Shown: one piece after another, positions 1 through 8,242 of the stretch | Numbering within the stretch: position 1 is the stretch's first letter | Layout of the letters: each line of letters starts with the position of its first letter | NCBI GenBank assembly: GCA_934647165.1 | Contig: CAKUFA010000006.1 | Coordinates: forward strand, 1-64,000 | Length of the DNA stretch: 64,000 nt | Direction: 5' to 3' | Origin: an uncultured Clostridia bacterium | GTDB lineage: Bacteria; Bacillota; Clostridia; Christensenellales; Aristaeellaceae | Notes under the pieces: model-generated | What the model was told of the DNA's origin: nothing | Seen by the model: the letters and a program-made list of their open reading frames with translations, nothing else | Database searches by the model: none | Program-made: the position numbers and the translations under genes

Positions 1-45
1 AAACAGGCCGTCCCCATTTGCAGGAGCAGCCTGTTTTGCGTTTTC
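1..45 (-). terminator. Hairpin downstream of secG
   Basis: Arms AAACAGGC and GCCTGTTT enclose a loop of about 20 bases just past the secG stop. It has the size and place of an intrinsic terminator, but the window edge cuts off any T-run on the minus strand. Confidence 0.45.
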
Positions 46-54
46 CCTTCGGTC

Positions 55-291
55 TCACTTAATCAGCAACATGACCAGGCTCAGCACCACAAACACCGTT
101 GCGGCAATCTTCGTGCCAAGCGCCAGCTTTGCCTCCACCGTCTTGGCCTTGTTTTTGCTGAAATAGCTATCCACCTGGCCGGACACCGCGCCGATGCCCT
201 CAGCCTTGCTGCTCTGCAGCAGAACCGTCACAATCATAAACAGCGCCGCCAGAATCAGCACCACGGAAAGAATCACATTCAAAACGCCCAT
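55..291 (-). CDS. secG: Preprotein translocase subunit SecG
   Basis: SecG is the small accessory subunit of the SecYEG channel in the cytoplasmic membrane. The 78-residue product has two hydrophobic segments (about residues 2-24 and 57-77) around a polar loop with the family's LLQSSKAEGIGA stretch at about 25-36, which matches SecG in length and layout. I chose the ATG at 291 because AGGAGG lies 9 bases upstream; an upstream in-frame start at 315 would bury that site. It has its own promoter and so is not simply the tail of the phage transcript that ends just upstream. Confidence 0.93.
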   Translation of the reverse strand: MGVLNVILSVVLILAALFMIVTVLLQSSKAEGIGAVSGQVDSYFSKNKAKTVEAKLALGTKIAATVFVVLSLVMLLIK

Positions 292-324
292 GTGTAAAAC
301 CTCCTTGAGTATCAAGCCTTTGTA

Positions 325-353
325 TCATAGCACATTCGGCAAAAAAACACAAT
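325..353 (-). promoter_or_regulatory. Sigma-A type promoter of secG
   Basis: On the minus strand TTGTGT (348-353) and TATGAT (325-330) are separated by 17 bases. The site lies 34 bases before the secG start, between the phage-like cluster and secG. Confidence 0.6.
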
Positions 354-378
354 ACCCAATTCGGTTTCTTCCGCCATG

Positions 379-609
379 TCAGGTTTTTTCTTCTTTCTGT
401 ACCTTGCCATCGCCTGCCGCCGCCGCGTCGGTCATTCCCTCTCCCAGGATATACGCAATCACCGTCGCCCCCGCCATGATGATGGATCCCACCTGCGCGG
501 CGGTCTCCTCCGCCAGTCCGCAGGCAATCGCCACCATTGTCACAAAGGATACCAGCGCCAGCCAGAATTTTCTCGATGTCAGCTTCCGCTTCACATTTTC
601 CCACGTCAT
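379..609 (-). CDS. Phage holin-like membrane protein
   Basis: The 76-residue product starts with a short basic segment (MTWENVKRKLTSRKFW), followed by two hydrophobic stretches at about 15-30 and 38-53, and ends in a charged tail. This is the build of small phage holins, which form pores that let the endolysin reach the wall. The start at 609 has AGGAGG upstream; a longer in-frame start at 654 lacks one. It is the last gene of the phage cluster, next to the XhlA-like gene and the endolysin. The function rests on topology and context, not on a family motif. Confidence 0.6.
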   Translation of the reverse strand: MTWENVKRKLTSRKFWLALVSFVTMVAIACGLAEETAAQVGSIIMAGATVIAYILGEGMTDAAAAGDGKVQKEEKT

Positions 610-622
610 GTCCGCTTCCTCC

Positions 623-841
623 TCATTTCCGTTCCCGCAAATCGCGGATGTCATGCTCTGCCTCGTTCATTCTTCCTTCCAGGCGAAACGTCCGTTCAAT
701 CACACTGTTGTGCCTGGCCACCTTCTTTTCCAGCTGTTCAATTCGATAATTGGTCAGCCGGTTCGCCGCCAAAATGCCTCCAGCCGTGCCAATCAGCGTG
801 CCTGCCAGGCTCAGCAGCGCCACCAGTATCGTGTCCGTCAT
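623..841 (-). CDS. Small membrane/coiled-coil protein, XhlA-like
   Basis: The 72-residue product has an N-terminal transmembrane stretch (TILVALLSLAGTLIGTAGGIL) and a C-terminal charged helix with heptad spacing (about 32-72). Phage lysis modules often carry such a protein (XhlA or holin-associated type) beside the holin. AAAGGAG lies upstream of the ATG. The position between endolysin and holin supports a role in lysis, but no diagnostic motif is visible. Confidence 0.55.
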   Translation of the reverse strand: MTDTILVALLSLAGTLIGTAGGILAANRLTNYRIEQLEKKVARHNSVIERTFRLEGRMNEAEHDIRDLRERK

Positions 842-855
842 ACCCCCTCACTCCT

Positions 856-1530
856 TTACCCCCTGTGCAAAAATGTCTTCTGCATCCATCCGCTTCTTCC
901 ATTGAAGCGCACCTGCCACCAGTCTCCTTCTTCCTGTAGCACCTCCACCACGCTGCCTGCCGGCACCTTCCACCACAATCGGCTTTCTTTGCTTGCCGCC
1001 GCGCGCAGCTTCACCGGGTTTCCATCCGGCGATTCGACCCTTGCCCGCCCCGGCCCATTTTCCTCTTCCTGCTCCTTTTTTTCATATGTTACCTGCCGGA
1101 GATACCCCGCGCAGCACCACCTCTGGCTGATTGGGGATCGCACAAATCCCGTTTTTGCGCTCTGTGCATTGAGCACATAACGCCCGCTTGCATCCACAAT
1201 GCCCACATGATAATAGTCCCCCAGGTCGCCGTTATACTGCTTTCCGCCCTTGCGATACGCTCCCGGCAGGCTGTAGCGTCTGTCGGAAGCTTCCCGCCGT
1301 TTGAATGCTGCCATGCCCGGTTTCGCTTCTGCAATCGGCAAAAGTTCTCGCACGCTTACCCGCGCCATGCGGTTGCTGCCATGGTAGATGCGCTCGCCCG
1401 CCTGTGCAAACGCCCACACCAGCGCCCCAGAGCAATCCACAAGCCCTCTTTCCGCCTTTCCCCAGCTGTAGCGCCACCTTTCCCGCAGCATCATTTCCAT
1501 GTCTTCCAGCAGCTTTTCCACCGCAATCAT
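856..1530 (-). CDS. Phage endolysin, NlpC/P60 peptidase with SH3 domain
   Basis: This is a peptidoglycan-cleaving endolysin of 224 residues. Residues 1-150 form an NlpC/P60-type domain with the catalytic Cys in VDCSGALVWAF (about 31-41) and a His in DYYHVGIV (about 107) that fits the second catalytic position. A short linker leads to a C-terminal SH3-like domain (about 165-224, with VKLRAAAS and GDWWQVRFNGRSGW) that should bind the wall. It sits between the fibre gene and the two lysis membrane proteins, the usual lysis-cassette order. Confidence 0.85.
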   Translation of the reverse strand: MIAVEKLLEDMEMMLRERWRYSWGKAERGLVDCSGALVWAFAQAGERIYHGSNRMARVSVRELLPIAEAKPGMAAFKRREASDRRYSLPGAYRKGGKQYNGDLGDYYHVGIVDASGRYVLNAQSAKTGFVRSPISQRWCCAGYLRQVTYEKKEQEEENGPGRARVESPDGNPVKLRAAASKESRLWWKVPAGSVVEVLQEEGDWWQVRFNGRSGWMQKTFLHRG

Positions 1531-1548
1531 GCTTTTCCCCGCTTTCTG

Positions 1549-2769
1549 TCACGCCGTGCGCATCCACATCCACACAACCCGGTATGGCGGCATGTTGTTG
1601 TGCGCCGCGTTTGCGCCAAATTCCATTTTTGCCCCCTGATACGCTTCCACGCCGTTGACCCATGCCGATGCGTCGGCGTGGTCCGGGGCATAGGCCGCGC
1701 CGACGCCTTCGTTGCCCTGCATATCGCAGGGCTTGAACGCCCCGCCTGCTCCACGGAATATGCCGTATCCGCTGCTTCCCGTGCCGCTGCCGCCCGTCAG
1801 CATGCCGGAGATTGTCGGCAGCTCCGCCTGCGTCAGCTGATGTTCTTTTTTCCCGCCAATAGCCCCAAGCACATCGCCGTCGCCGCCTGCCCACAAAAAG
1901 CAGTCCTTCAGTCGCTGCCACTTACCGCCCAGCAGTGTTTCCGGGTTTTCCCCTTTCACCGATGTGTATACGCTGCCTACGGGATAGATCATATCCAGCA
2001 GGTTTTTCCATCCTGTGTCCAGGTTCTCGTTCGAGTTCTTCACCAGCACCTGCCCCGCCTTGCCGCCGCCCGGCAGCCCTGCGCCCTGCAAGCGCCCGTT
2101 GTTCACCCACCGCTTTCCTTGCCCATCCCAAATATAAATGTCGTATGGCGCTTGTGTGCCCACGCCATAGGCGTCCCCGGCTGCCGGTTCCTGCACGCCT
2201 GTTTGTAAAGCGCTTTGCGTGGCAAAATAGCCAAGCACCGTCAGCCCACGCCCGGTCAGCTCTCCGCGCAAAAGCTTGCCTTCTACTTCCTCTGCCGTCT
2301 TTCCGGCTCGTTGCGCCGCCTCGTTGGCTTCCTCCGTGGCCGCTTCCATGGCTGTCACCTGTGCCAGCAGTTCATCAATGCTTGGCAGAATCTCGCCCGG
2401 ATCCGCCACCGCTTCCGTGGATGCGCAGCGTACCTGCCCACTCAGCGCCAGCAAGGTCAGCGTCACACCATCGCGCACGGCTTTCATCACCAGCGCAAAA
2501 GCTCCCGGCGTCCCATAGCAGCTCGCGTCCAGCCTCATTCGCGCCTCGTTGCCTTCGCACGCTCCGCGCAGCAGCACCGTGTCTCCTCCTGCCCGGATAA
2601 AGTATCCGTTCACATCCGTACCCGTCAGGTTTTCCCGCTGCCCGTTTCTGCACACTTCAACGGCAATCTCATGGGCGTTTTGATCTCCCGTAAACAAAAG
2701 TCCCGGTGCTTCCTTCACCTTCAGTCCCTGCGTCAATTCGCACATAAAGCGCCACTGTGTCGTCAGCAT
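1549..2769 (-). CDS. Phage tail fibre / baseplate protein with collar-type C-terminus
   Basis: The 406-residue product probably contacts the host surface. The N-terminal 120 residues resemble the BppU-type domain of baseplate proteins. A short helical linker (about 125-165) follows. The C-terminal 140 residues carry a tail-collar signature: YPVGSVYTSV, then LLGGKWQRL, then a glycine-rich stretch and the end NNMPPYRVVWMWMRTA. The start at 2769 follows GGGGAGG; an upstream ATG at 2790 is possible. It lies between Tal and the endolysin. Fibre genes recombine often, so the host range may differ from that of relatives. Confidence 0.75.
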   Translation of the reverse strand: MLTTQWRFMCELTQGLKVKEAPGLLFTGDQNAHEIAVEVCRNGQRENLTGTDVNGYFIRAGGDTVLLRGACEGNEARMRLDASCYGTPGAFALVMKAVRDGVTLTLLALSGQVRCASTEAVADPGEILPSIDELLAQVTAMEAATEEANEAAQRAGKTAEEVEGKLLRGELTGRGLTVLGYFATQSALQTGVQEPAAGDAYGVGTQAPYDIYIWDGQGKRWVNNGRLQGAGLPGGGKAGQVLVKNSNENLDTGWKNLLDMIYPVGSVYTSVKGENPETLLGGKWQRLKDCFLWAGGDGDVLGAIGGKKEHQLTQAELPTISGMLTGGSGTGSSGYGIFRGAGGAFKPCDMQGNEGVGAAYAPDHADASAWVNGVEAYQGAKMEFGANAAHNNMPPYRVVWMWMRTA

Positions 2770-2791
2770 CGCCTGTTTTCCTCCCCGCACG

Positions 2792-4447
2792 TCATAAATT
2801 TGCGCCCGTCAGGCTTCGGATAAACGTCCGCACATGCACATCCGCCACCATTCGTCCCAGTCCGTCCGGTGTAAAGGTGATGCAGTGCCACGCTCCCCGC
2901 CGGATGCGTCCGTTTTCCTTTTCCAGGTAATCCGCCGCATCAAACGCCCCGTTTTCTATGGCGGCAGCGGGTACCCGCACACCGTCCACCTCCACCGTCA
3001 CCTTCTGTGCCTTCTCCCCTTCATAGATGCCGTAAGCTATGCCGTGGCTGTGGGGTGGTATGCGCAGCGCGCCTGTGTGGCTGTGGTCAATCGCGTTGGC
3101 TGTAATCGTCACATGGCCGTCCACCACCGGCACGCTTTTGCTTCCGTTCATATAGGTGGGGCCAATGGCCAAATAATCATCCGATGCAATCACCCGTCCC
3201 CCTGCCGCCGTTGCCTTTTCATAGGCACGGAAGGGTTCCATGTCAAAGCGCACGCTCACCCGATTCACATGGATTGCATCTTTGTCAATGAAAAACCGCA
3301 GCTTTGCCGGATGTTCCGGGTCAAAATTGTCGCCAAAGTGCACACTGTATTCGCTTGCCGCTCCCTGGCTGTAGATTTCACCGATGCTCGCCTTCCGGCT
3401 AAGTCTTGCCAACGCTTCCGCAGCGCCATTTGCACGGTTGGCCAGCACCAGCTTCGCCTTTTCCGGTGCGCCTATCACATCGGCATAGTGTATCTCCACC
3501 ACACGCTCCTCCACCACCGTTTCCCATTCAGGCAGCGGTATGCGGCATTTTTGTCCCACCCGGAAGCGGTCTGTTGCTTCTCCTGTCAGCTTGTATAGCT
3601 CAGCGGCATCCGCTTCCACCGTCACTGTGGGTTCGCAGGTCGCTTCCAGCACGCGCTGCGCCGCCGCTTTCAGTGTTTCTGCTTCAGTGATGGACGTCTC
3701 AGCATATACCTTCGCGGCCACGCCCCATTTCTTTGCGCTTTCCGCCTCCAAATACCGCACACCGCCGTTCACGCTCCCAATGTGCAACTGGTCTGCCCCT
3801 TCCCCGTATCCAAGGGGATAAATCCGCGTGCACAATTCGTTCGCGTTCACCGTCACCTTCAGTTTATTCAGGTTCCTGCTTTGCCGACACTCGCACCCAT
3901 CCGCATCTCCTGCTTTTTTCAGGTTCAGCAGCCATGGCGTCACGCTCTGATCAAACGTCCACATGGGGGTTCCTTCCAACACCTGCGTCACGCTCAGCAG
4001 CGCCCGCAGCAGGTTCTCGTTTTCCCAGCTGTAGGCAAACTCCGCCGCATATTCACACGTTCCCAGCGTCCAGCGTTTCTCTGTCTGCCGGCTCAGCAGC
4101 CTTTCCAACACCTCGCGCGTGTTCACGCCTTTGCCGCCCAGTTCCACATACCCCGGCATCACATCGTCCTCCAGCGTGCATAGGGCATGTTCCAACCTCG
4201 CCGTCTGCCCGCTTCCTTCTCCGGCGCGCCTTTCCACTTCCCTCACCCGGAAAATGCCTGCGCTTCCCTCCGCATCGTAGACTTCCGCCAGCATCCCCAC
4301 CGAAAGCGTCGTTTCACCCTCCGGCAGGATCATCTCCGCGGTGGAAAGCGGCGTCATCCGCATAGTCAGCGCAAGCTTTTCCGGCCTCAGGCGCGCAACC
4401 TCGCGCCCCGTTCTTGTCATCAGCCTCGGCAGCCTTGTTCGCTTCAT
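2792..4447 (-). CDS. Phage tail protein, Tal-like baseplate component
   Basis: At 551 residues, and placed directly after Dit, this fits the tail-associated lysin/baseplate hub (prophage tail endopeptidase-type) position of siphoviruses. The N-terminal 380 residues resemble the Gp18-like hub fold, with long beta-rich stretches. The C-terminal part, with RIPPHSHGIAYGIYEG and FTPDGLGRMVADVHVRTFI, may bind the fibre. I see no peptidase or lysozyme motif, so it may be a purely structural hub. AAGGAAGG precedes the ATG. Confidence 0.7.
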   Translation of the reverse strand: MKRTRLPRLMTRTGREVARLRPEKLALTMRMTPLSTAEMILPEGETTLSVGMLAEVYDAEGSAGIFRVREVERRAGEGSGQTARLEHALCTLEDDVMPGYVELGGKGVNTREVLERLLSRQTEKRWTLGTCEYAAEFAYSWENENLLRALLSVTQVLEGTPMWTFDQSVTPWLLNLKKAGDADGCECRQSRNLNKLKVTVNANELCTRIYPLGYGEGADQLHIGSVNGGVRYLEAESAKKWGVAAKVYAETSITEAETLKAAAQRVLEATCEPTVTVEADAAELYKLTGEATDRFRVGQKCRIPLPEWETVVEERVVEIHYADVIGAPEKAKLVLANRANGAAEALARLSRKASIGEIYSQGAASEYSVHFGDNFDPEHPAKLRFFIDKDAIHVNRVSVRFDMEPFRAYEKATAAGGRVIASDDYLAIGPTYMNGSKSVPVVDGHVTITANAIDHSHTGALRIPPHSHGIAYGIYEGEKAQKVTVEVDGVRVPAAAIENGAFDAADYLEKENGRIRRGAWHCITFTPDGLGRMVADVHVRTFIRSLTGANL

Positions 4448-4459
4448 GCTTCCTTCCTT

Positions 4460-5230
4460 TCAGCAATATCGTCCCCACGTGCGTATCACGCCTTCTGCCT
4501 GTCCATCTGCTTCCAATGTCACCGGCACGCCCTTTCCCGGCACTGCCAGCAGCTCGTCCGTTGATTGTGCCGTGCGCTTGTCCATGGCGCTCCTTTCGCC
4601 GTTGCCGCCCATCACCCGTAGCTGCAATAACCCTTCCCGGTCATGCCGCATCACCAGCCGTTCTCCTTTGGCCAATCCAAGTTGCTCAAACCGCATCCAC
4701 GTATCACCGCAGCGGATCACCGCCTCATTCACCATTTCCTCACCGGCATTGCGCAATTCGGCCTCCGCCAGCGCTTCCTCACCATGGCCAGGCGTACATA
4801 GCGTTTTCTTTTGTCCCGCATTCAGGCGCACCACCGCTGGTGTTTCGCTTTCCCACCACGGCCGGCCATATGCCCTGAACAGGATCTCCGTTTCCTCCGT
4901 CCATCGCATGGCCGATGCGCCTCCGCACTGCACGCATACGCAGTGCAGTCTCTGCCCCGGGCGGTGGTTCGCCGTCAGGATTCCGTCTCCGCACCATGCA
5001 GCAATTTTGTCCAGCACCTGTGTTCTTCGCGCCACGTCCCGTTCTCTCACACACAGTCGAATGTGCACCGTCAGGCTCTCACGTTCCCGTCGCAAAAACC
5101 GCAATCCTCCCCGCCCCGCATCCGCGCAGCTCACAAGGCGTACCTGCGGCTCCTCCTCCACGTCAAGCACTTGCACCCGCTCGTCCACCGCGCCAAGTGC
5201 CTGTCCGTTCATCCGGCAGTCCAGCTTCAT
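4460..5230 (-). CDS. Phage distal tail protein (Dit-like)
   Basis: The 256-residue product lies between the tape-measure-like gene and Tal, the fixed place of the distal tail protein that joins the tail tube to the baseplate. The N-terminal 100 residues are rich in beta-strand-forming residues, and EILFRAYGRPWWESE at about 110-130 recalls the central strand region of Dit/phage tail proteins. The ATG overlaps the stop of the tape-measure-like gene by four bases, so translation is probably coupled. Confidence 0.65.
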   Translation of the reverse strand: MKLDCRMNGQALGAVDERVQVLDVEEEPQVRLVSCADAGRGGLRFLRRERESLTVHIRLCVRERDVARRTQVLDKIAAWCGDGILTANHRPGQRLHCVCVQCGGASAMRWTEETEILFRAYGRPWWESETPAVVRLNAGQKKTLCTPGHGEEALAEAELRNAGEEMVNEAVIRCGDTWMRFEQLGLAKGERLVMRHDREGLLQLRVMGGNGERSAMDKRTAQSTDELLAVPGKGVPVTLEADGQAEGVIRTWGRYC

Positions 5231-5739
5231 CCCAGTCTCCTTTCCCGGCTTGCCCGCCCCATCTGTGCTGATACGCTTTCTGCCACCACCTTGCCCACCT
5301 TTTCCCCATCCAGGCTGACGCTCATGCCCGCAAGCGCGCCACGCACCGCTTCACCTACGCTTTCCGGATTCATGGCCACCCTTTGACCCTGCCCCGTTCC
5401 TCCTGCCCGCCAGTTGGCTGCCTCCAATTTTGTCAGCACCGCTTCTCCCTCATGGAGCCGCGCCTGAAAGTTGTCGTGCGGCACATAGCGCAGCCCTGTG
5501 GCAAACCCGTGGCTTCCCGTGCTCCCCTGCACCGCAAAAAAAGCTCGCGCCGCAGCAGTCGCCGCCCGAATCTGCTGTTCAATCGCCTGCCATGCGCTCA
5601 CAGCGCTCCTGCCGGCTTGCGGCAGCCTCTGCTCCATCGTGCTCGCAAGCTGTTCGCCCTGGCGCACAGCATTTTTCACACTTTCTTCAAAGGCAGCCGT
5701 GTCCATTGTCAGCACCGCGCACACCTCAAACAGATTCAT
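5227..5739 (-). CDS. Very short tape-measure-like tail protein
   Basis: Only 170 residues. The N-terminus (MDTAAFEESVKNAVRQGEQL, from about residue 12) matches the opening of tape measure proteins, and residues 80-113 (GFATGLRYVPHDNFQARLHEGEAVLTK) match the conserved C-terminal part of such proteins. The long helical ruler between them, normally 500 to more than 1,000 residues, is absent. AAGGAGG lies upstream and the gene overlaps both neighbours, so the reading frame looks intact and in use rather than decayed. It could specify a very short tail, as in gene transfer agents. Confidence 0.7.
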   Translation of the reverse strand: MNLFEVCAVLTMDTAAFEESVKNAVRQGEQLASTMEQRLPQAGRSAVSAWQAIEQQIRAATAAARAFFAVQGSTGSHGFATGLRYVPHDNFQARLHEGEAVLTKLEAANWRAGGTGQGQRVAMNPESVGEAVRGALAGMSVSLDGEKVGKVVAESVSAQMGRASRERRLG

Positions 5740-6031
5740 TGCTTTCCTCCTTCTGCTTCCTGTCCATCGCCTGCCTTTCCAGGCTCTGCAGCACTTCCCG
5801 CATAATCTCCCCGCCCGATTGCTCTTTTCTTTTCCAGGGCAGCGGAAACACCTCCGTCCATGGCGTCAGCGTTGTTTCCGCACCTCCCGCCAGCACACCC
5901 AGCATGCCTGCCATCTGCCACATTGCCTGCCCTATGTACGCCTTTTCCAGCGCTTCACGCCGCCTCTCCAGCACCCGCATTTTTACCGCCGCAACCCCGG
6001 TCGTCTGCCCCATGCCGGCAATCGCCGTCAA
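5726..6031 (-). CDS. Tail assembly chaperone-like protein 2
   Basis: A 101-residue product in the slot of the second tail assembly chaperone (gpGT-like), between tail tube and tape measure. It begins at a TTG whose bases overlap the stop of the preceding gene (TTGA), in the -1 frame relative to it. In many phages the two frames are joined by a -1 ribosomal slip. The AAATTTT run is here, but its phase relative to the codons is not the usual X-XXY-YYZ, so either coupling or frameshifting is possible. An ATG lies at codon 7. Confidence 0.55.
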   Translation of the reverse strand: MTAIAGMGQTTGVAAVKMRVLERRREALEKAYIGQAMWQMAGMLGVLAGGAETTLTPWTEVFPLPWKRKEQSGGEIMREVLQSLERQAMDRKQKEESNESV

Positions 6032-6384
6032 AATTTCTTCTGCTTCGCAATCCCGGCACAGCCGAAAAAATCCATCAGCTCCCCATCCATGCTGGCACGC
6101 ACAAGGCGCAGCGCCTCCATGCCGTTCATGCAGCGTATGTCTTTTTCCGTCTTTCCTGTCAGCAATGCCGCAATCTCCAGCAGTGCGCCCGCATGGTCGC
6201 GCATCAGTCCGGGCAGTATTTTCTTCGCCGCCCGGCTCAGGCTTGTCACCAACGCTTCTCCCGGCACTGCCTGTTTCATCATTTCTGCCACTCTTTCGTC
6301 TTCAAGGATGCTGCACACAGGCTGCGTCAGCCTGGTCAGCATCCGCGCCAGTTCTTCCGTAGTCATCTCGCTCAGCTTCTTCAC
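6028..6384 (-). CDS. Tail assembly chaperone-like protein 1
   Basis: A 118-residue, mostly helical product directly after the tail tube gene. Position, length and helical content match the gpG-type tail assembly chaperone, which coats the tape measure during tail building. It starts with GTG at 6384, overlapping the tube stop (GTGA), after GGAGGGA. The C-terminus ends in AKQKKF over a slippery-looking A/T run that leads into the next frame. Confidence 0.55.
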   Translation of the reverse strand: MKKLSEMTTEELARMLTRLTQPVCSILEDERVAEMMKQAVPGEALVTSLSRAAKKILPGLMRDHAGALLEIAALLTGKTEKDIRCMNGMEALRLVRASMDGELMDFFGCAGIAKQKKF

Positions 6385-6989
6385 GCCACTCCCTCCATTT
6401 CTTCAAAAAACAGGATGCGGAACGGCGCATAGTCGTCGTCTTCTCCGTCCTCCTTGTGCGCCTGGAACTCAAATGGCAGCACCCCTTCTCCTTTGTCTGT
6501 AAAAGTGAAGTTTGCACCGCTCACGTTCAGCGCATTGTCCAGTTCAATCAGCACAAAACCGCGGCTTGTGTCGCCTACCCAGCATAGCCTGCGGATAAAG
6601 CTCTCCTCCCCCACGTCCGTTCGGGCACGCACCGTGGTCACCCGTCCTTCCCGTGTCACCTCTGCGCCCATCATCGTTCCCGCAAAGTTTTCCGGGGTTA
6701 TTTCCAGCATTGTGCCGGTCATTTTCACCACCCAGCAGTCGTTTACCCGCCTGCCCCTTGTTGCATATCGCGCACCGTCCGCATCCAGCTGCCGCGTTTC
6801 CGGCCTGCATTGAAATGTCCCGCCGCCCCTTGTTGCGCCAATCACGCCTTCCCCTTTCAGGATCGCATTCGCAATTTTCTCCTTCAGCTCTCCGGCATCT
6901 TTGGCATCCGTCCAGTCAAAGTCGCGTAAAAATAGTCCCGCACCCAGCTGCAAATGCTGGTGGCTCGTTTTTCGCAGTCCCGTCAGCAT
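6381..6989 (-). CDS. Phage major tail tube protein
   Basis: A 202-residue product in the tail tube position, between head-tail joining genes and the chaperones. It has alternating hydrophobic/polar stretches (WVVKMTGTMLEITPENFAGTM, RGFVLIELDNALNVSGANFTF) typical of beta-rich tube proteins and ends in an acidic stretch (KEDGEDDDYAPF). AAGGAG lies upstream of the ATG. The assignment rests on gene order, size and fold expectation. Confidence 0.65.
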   Translation of the reverse strand: MLTGLRKTSHQHLQLGAGLFLRDFDWTDAKDAGELKEKIANAILKGEGVIGATRGGGTFQCRPETRQLDADGARYATRGRRVNDCWVVKMTGTMLEITPENFAGTMMGAEVTREGRVTTVRARTDVGEESFIRRLCWVGDTSRGFVLIELDNALNVSGANFTFTDKGEGVLPFEFQAHKEDGEDDDYAPFRILFFEEMEGVA

Positions 6990-7008
6990 GTTTTTTTCTC
7001 CTTCTTCC

Positions 7009-7089
7009 TCAGCCTTTTTCCATGGTGCGCCGCAGCCCTTCTTCGGCTCGGCGTACGCTTTCCGCCGTTTTTTGTCCTGCAGCCTTCAT
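7009..7089 (-). CDS. Possible 26-residue protein between tail terminator and tube
   Basis: An open frame of 26 codons starts with an ATG that overlaps the stop of the upstream gene (ATGA), as several real junctions in this cluster do, and ends 19 bases before the tube start. The product is charged and helical (MKAAGQKTAESVRRAEEG...). It fills what would otherwise be a 96-base gap. Too short to assign; it may be a true microprotein or only keep ribosomes moving towards the tube gene. Confidence 0.35.
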   Translation of the reverse strand: MKAAGQKTAESVRRAEEGLRRTMEKG

Positions 7090-7448
7090 TGTCCGTATCG
7101 TACCATTTCCACCTGCACGTGCGCCGTGCATAGCCGCGGCACCGTTTGTTTTTCTTCCAGCCGTTCAAAATCACCCGTTGCCCGGCGGATCACCACCATT
7201 TCCTCCTCTTTTTCCATTTTCACGCCGCCCTCGGGCAGCATTTCTTCTACCCTTTGCAGAAAAGCCGCCCTCTCCGCGTTCGCCTCTTCGCCAAGGAAAT
7301 ACCCGTGCGCCACGCACCGCACTGCGCGTCCGAAGCCCTCCCCTTTGATCTCATAGGTCAGATAGGGCGGCGCCGCGTCTTCCGGCAGCTGTCCCGTCAA
7401 GTATGCTTTCACGCCTGTCCTCTGCCAGAAGGCAAGCGCCGTTTTCAT
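7086..7448 (-). CDS. Phage tail terminator / completion-like protein
   Basis: A 120-residue product in the tail terminator slot (gpU/HK97 gp10 neighbourhood, DUF3168-like). PPYLTYEIKGEGFGRAVRC fits the motif of this class, in which a strand follows a Pro-Pro-Tyr turn. The ATG at 7448 overlaps the upstream stop (ATGA); an in-frame ATG at 7460 is the alternative. The protein would cap the growing tail tube. Confidence 0.6.
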   Translation of the reverse strand: MKTALAFWQRTGVKAYLTGQLPEDAAPPYLTYEIKGEGFGRAVRCVAHGYFLGEEANAERAAFLQRVEEMLPEGGVKMEKEEEMVVIRRATGDFERLEEKQTVPRLCTAHVQVEMVRYGQ

Positions 7449-7792
7449 CAATCCCCGCATGTGCCCGCCAGCCTTTCCGCGCTTACCTGCGCAAAACGCA
7501 GCCTGCCGCCGTCCGGGGCCACCCTCATTTCACTGTTGCTCATCACTCGGTATAGCGCCCCATCGCGTTCCCGCCGGATCACCTGCCCCGCCTTCAGGCG
7601 GACGCACGTTTCATGCATCACCTGCCCTTTGGTCAACAGCAAACCGCCGTCCGCCAGCGTTTCCTCCCCTTCTCTTGTTGCCAGTGCCCCAAATTGCTTT
7701 CCGGCTGTCCGCCTCTCCCGTTGTCCGCCGAACCCGTCGCTCTCTCCTGCCCATTCCATCACCCGAAAGGATTCCATACGTTCCCCCGGCAT
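7448..7792 (-). CDS. Phage head-tail adaptor / stopper-like protein
   Basis: A 114-residue beta-rich product right after the connector gene. The order (portal, capsid, connector, stopper, terminator, tube) places it as the head-completion stopper of SPP1 gp16 type. The sequence has TKGQVMHETCVRLKAGQVIRRERDGALYRV, a strand-turn-strand pattern common in these proteins. It starts immediately after the upstream stop (TGAATG). No catalytic features are expected or seen. Confidence 0.6.
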   Translation of the reverse strand: MPGERMESFRVMEWAGESDGFGGQRERRTAGKQFGALATREGEETLADGGLLLTKGQVMHETCVRLKAGQVIRRERDGALYRVMSNSEMRVAPDGGRLRFAQVSAERLAGTCGD

Positions 7793-8215
7793 TCAGCCTT
7801 TCACCTCCGCTATCATCCTTCGCCAGGGCAGCAGTCTCTGTGCAAAAGCCTGCTGCCAACCGCCCTTTTTCTCTGCTGTGTAGCGATATTCTCCAAACGC
7901 TTCCCCCGTCATTTCCGTCACCGGGTTCTGTTCGTCATATTGGCGTATCTCCTCGCACAGTGCAAGGAAAGCTCCCGGCGGGCTCAGATGCCACATAATG
8001 CCCGTCCAGTTTTCGTCCCGCAGCCCCGTCACCTGCCCTTTTTCATCCGCCATGTATACGCCGTCGTTCCATCGGCTTCCCTCCAGGGCAATCCACGCAC
8101 CCGCTTCCAAACCTTCCGTCAGCAGCGCGCCGTTGAGCGTCTGCCATGCTCCCTTTTCATAGCCTGTCACAAAATGGTTTCTGCAAAAGCGCATCACATC
8201 GTCCGTCTTCACCAT
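7793..8215 (-). CDS. Phage head-tail connector-like protein
   Basis: A 140-residue product that directly follows the major capsid gene and its hairpin. The N-terminal helices (MVKTDDVMRFCRNHFVTGYEKGAWQ) and small size suit a connector of the gp6/gp15 type that docks under the portal. The ATG at 8215 follows AAGGAGG at good spacing; a GTG two codons upstream is less likely. Assigned mainly from position. Confidence 0.5.
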   Translation of the reverse strand: MVKTDDVMRFCRNHFVTGYEKGAWQTLNGALLTEGLEAGAWIALEGSRWNDGVYMADEKGQVTGLRDENWTGIMWHLSPPGAFLALCEEIRQYDEQNPVTEMTGEAFGEYRYTAEKKGGWQQAFAQRLLPWRRMIAEVKG

Positions 8216-8242
8216 GCACACCCCTCCTTTCTTTCAGCATCA

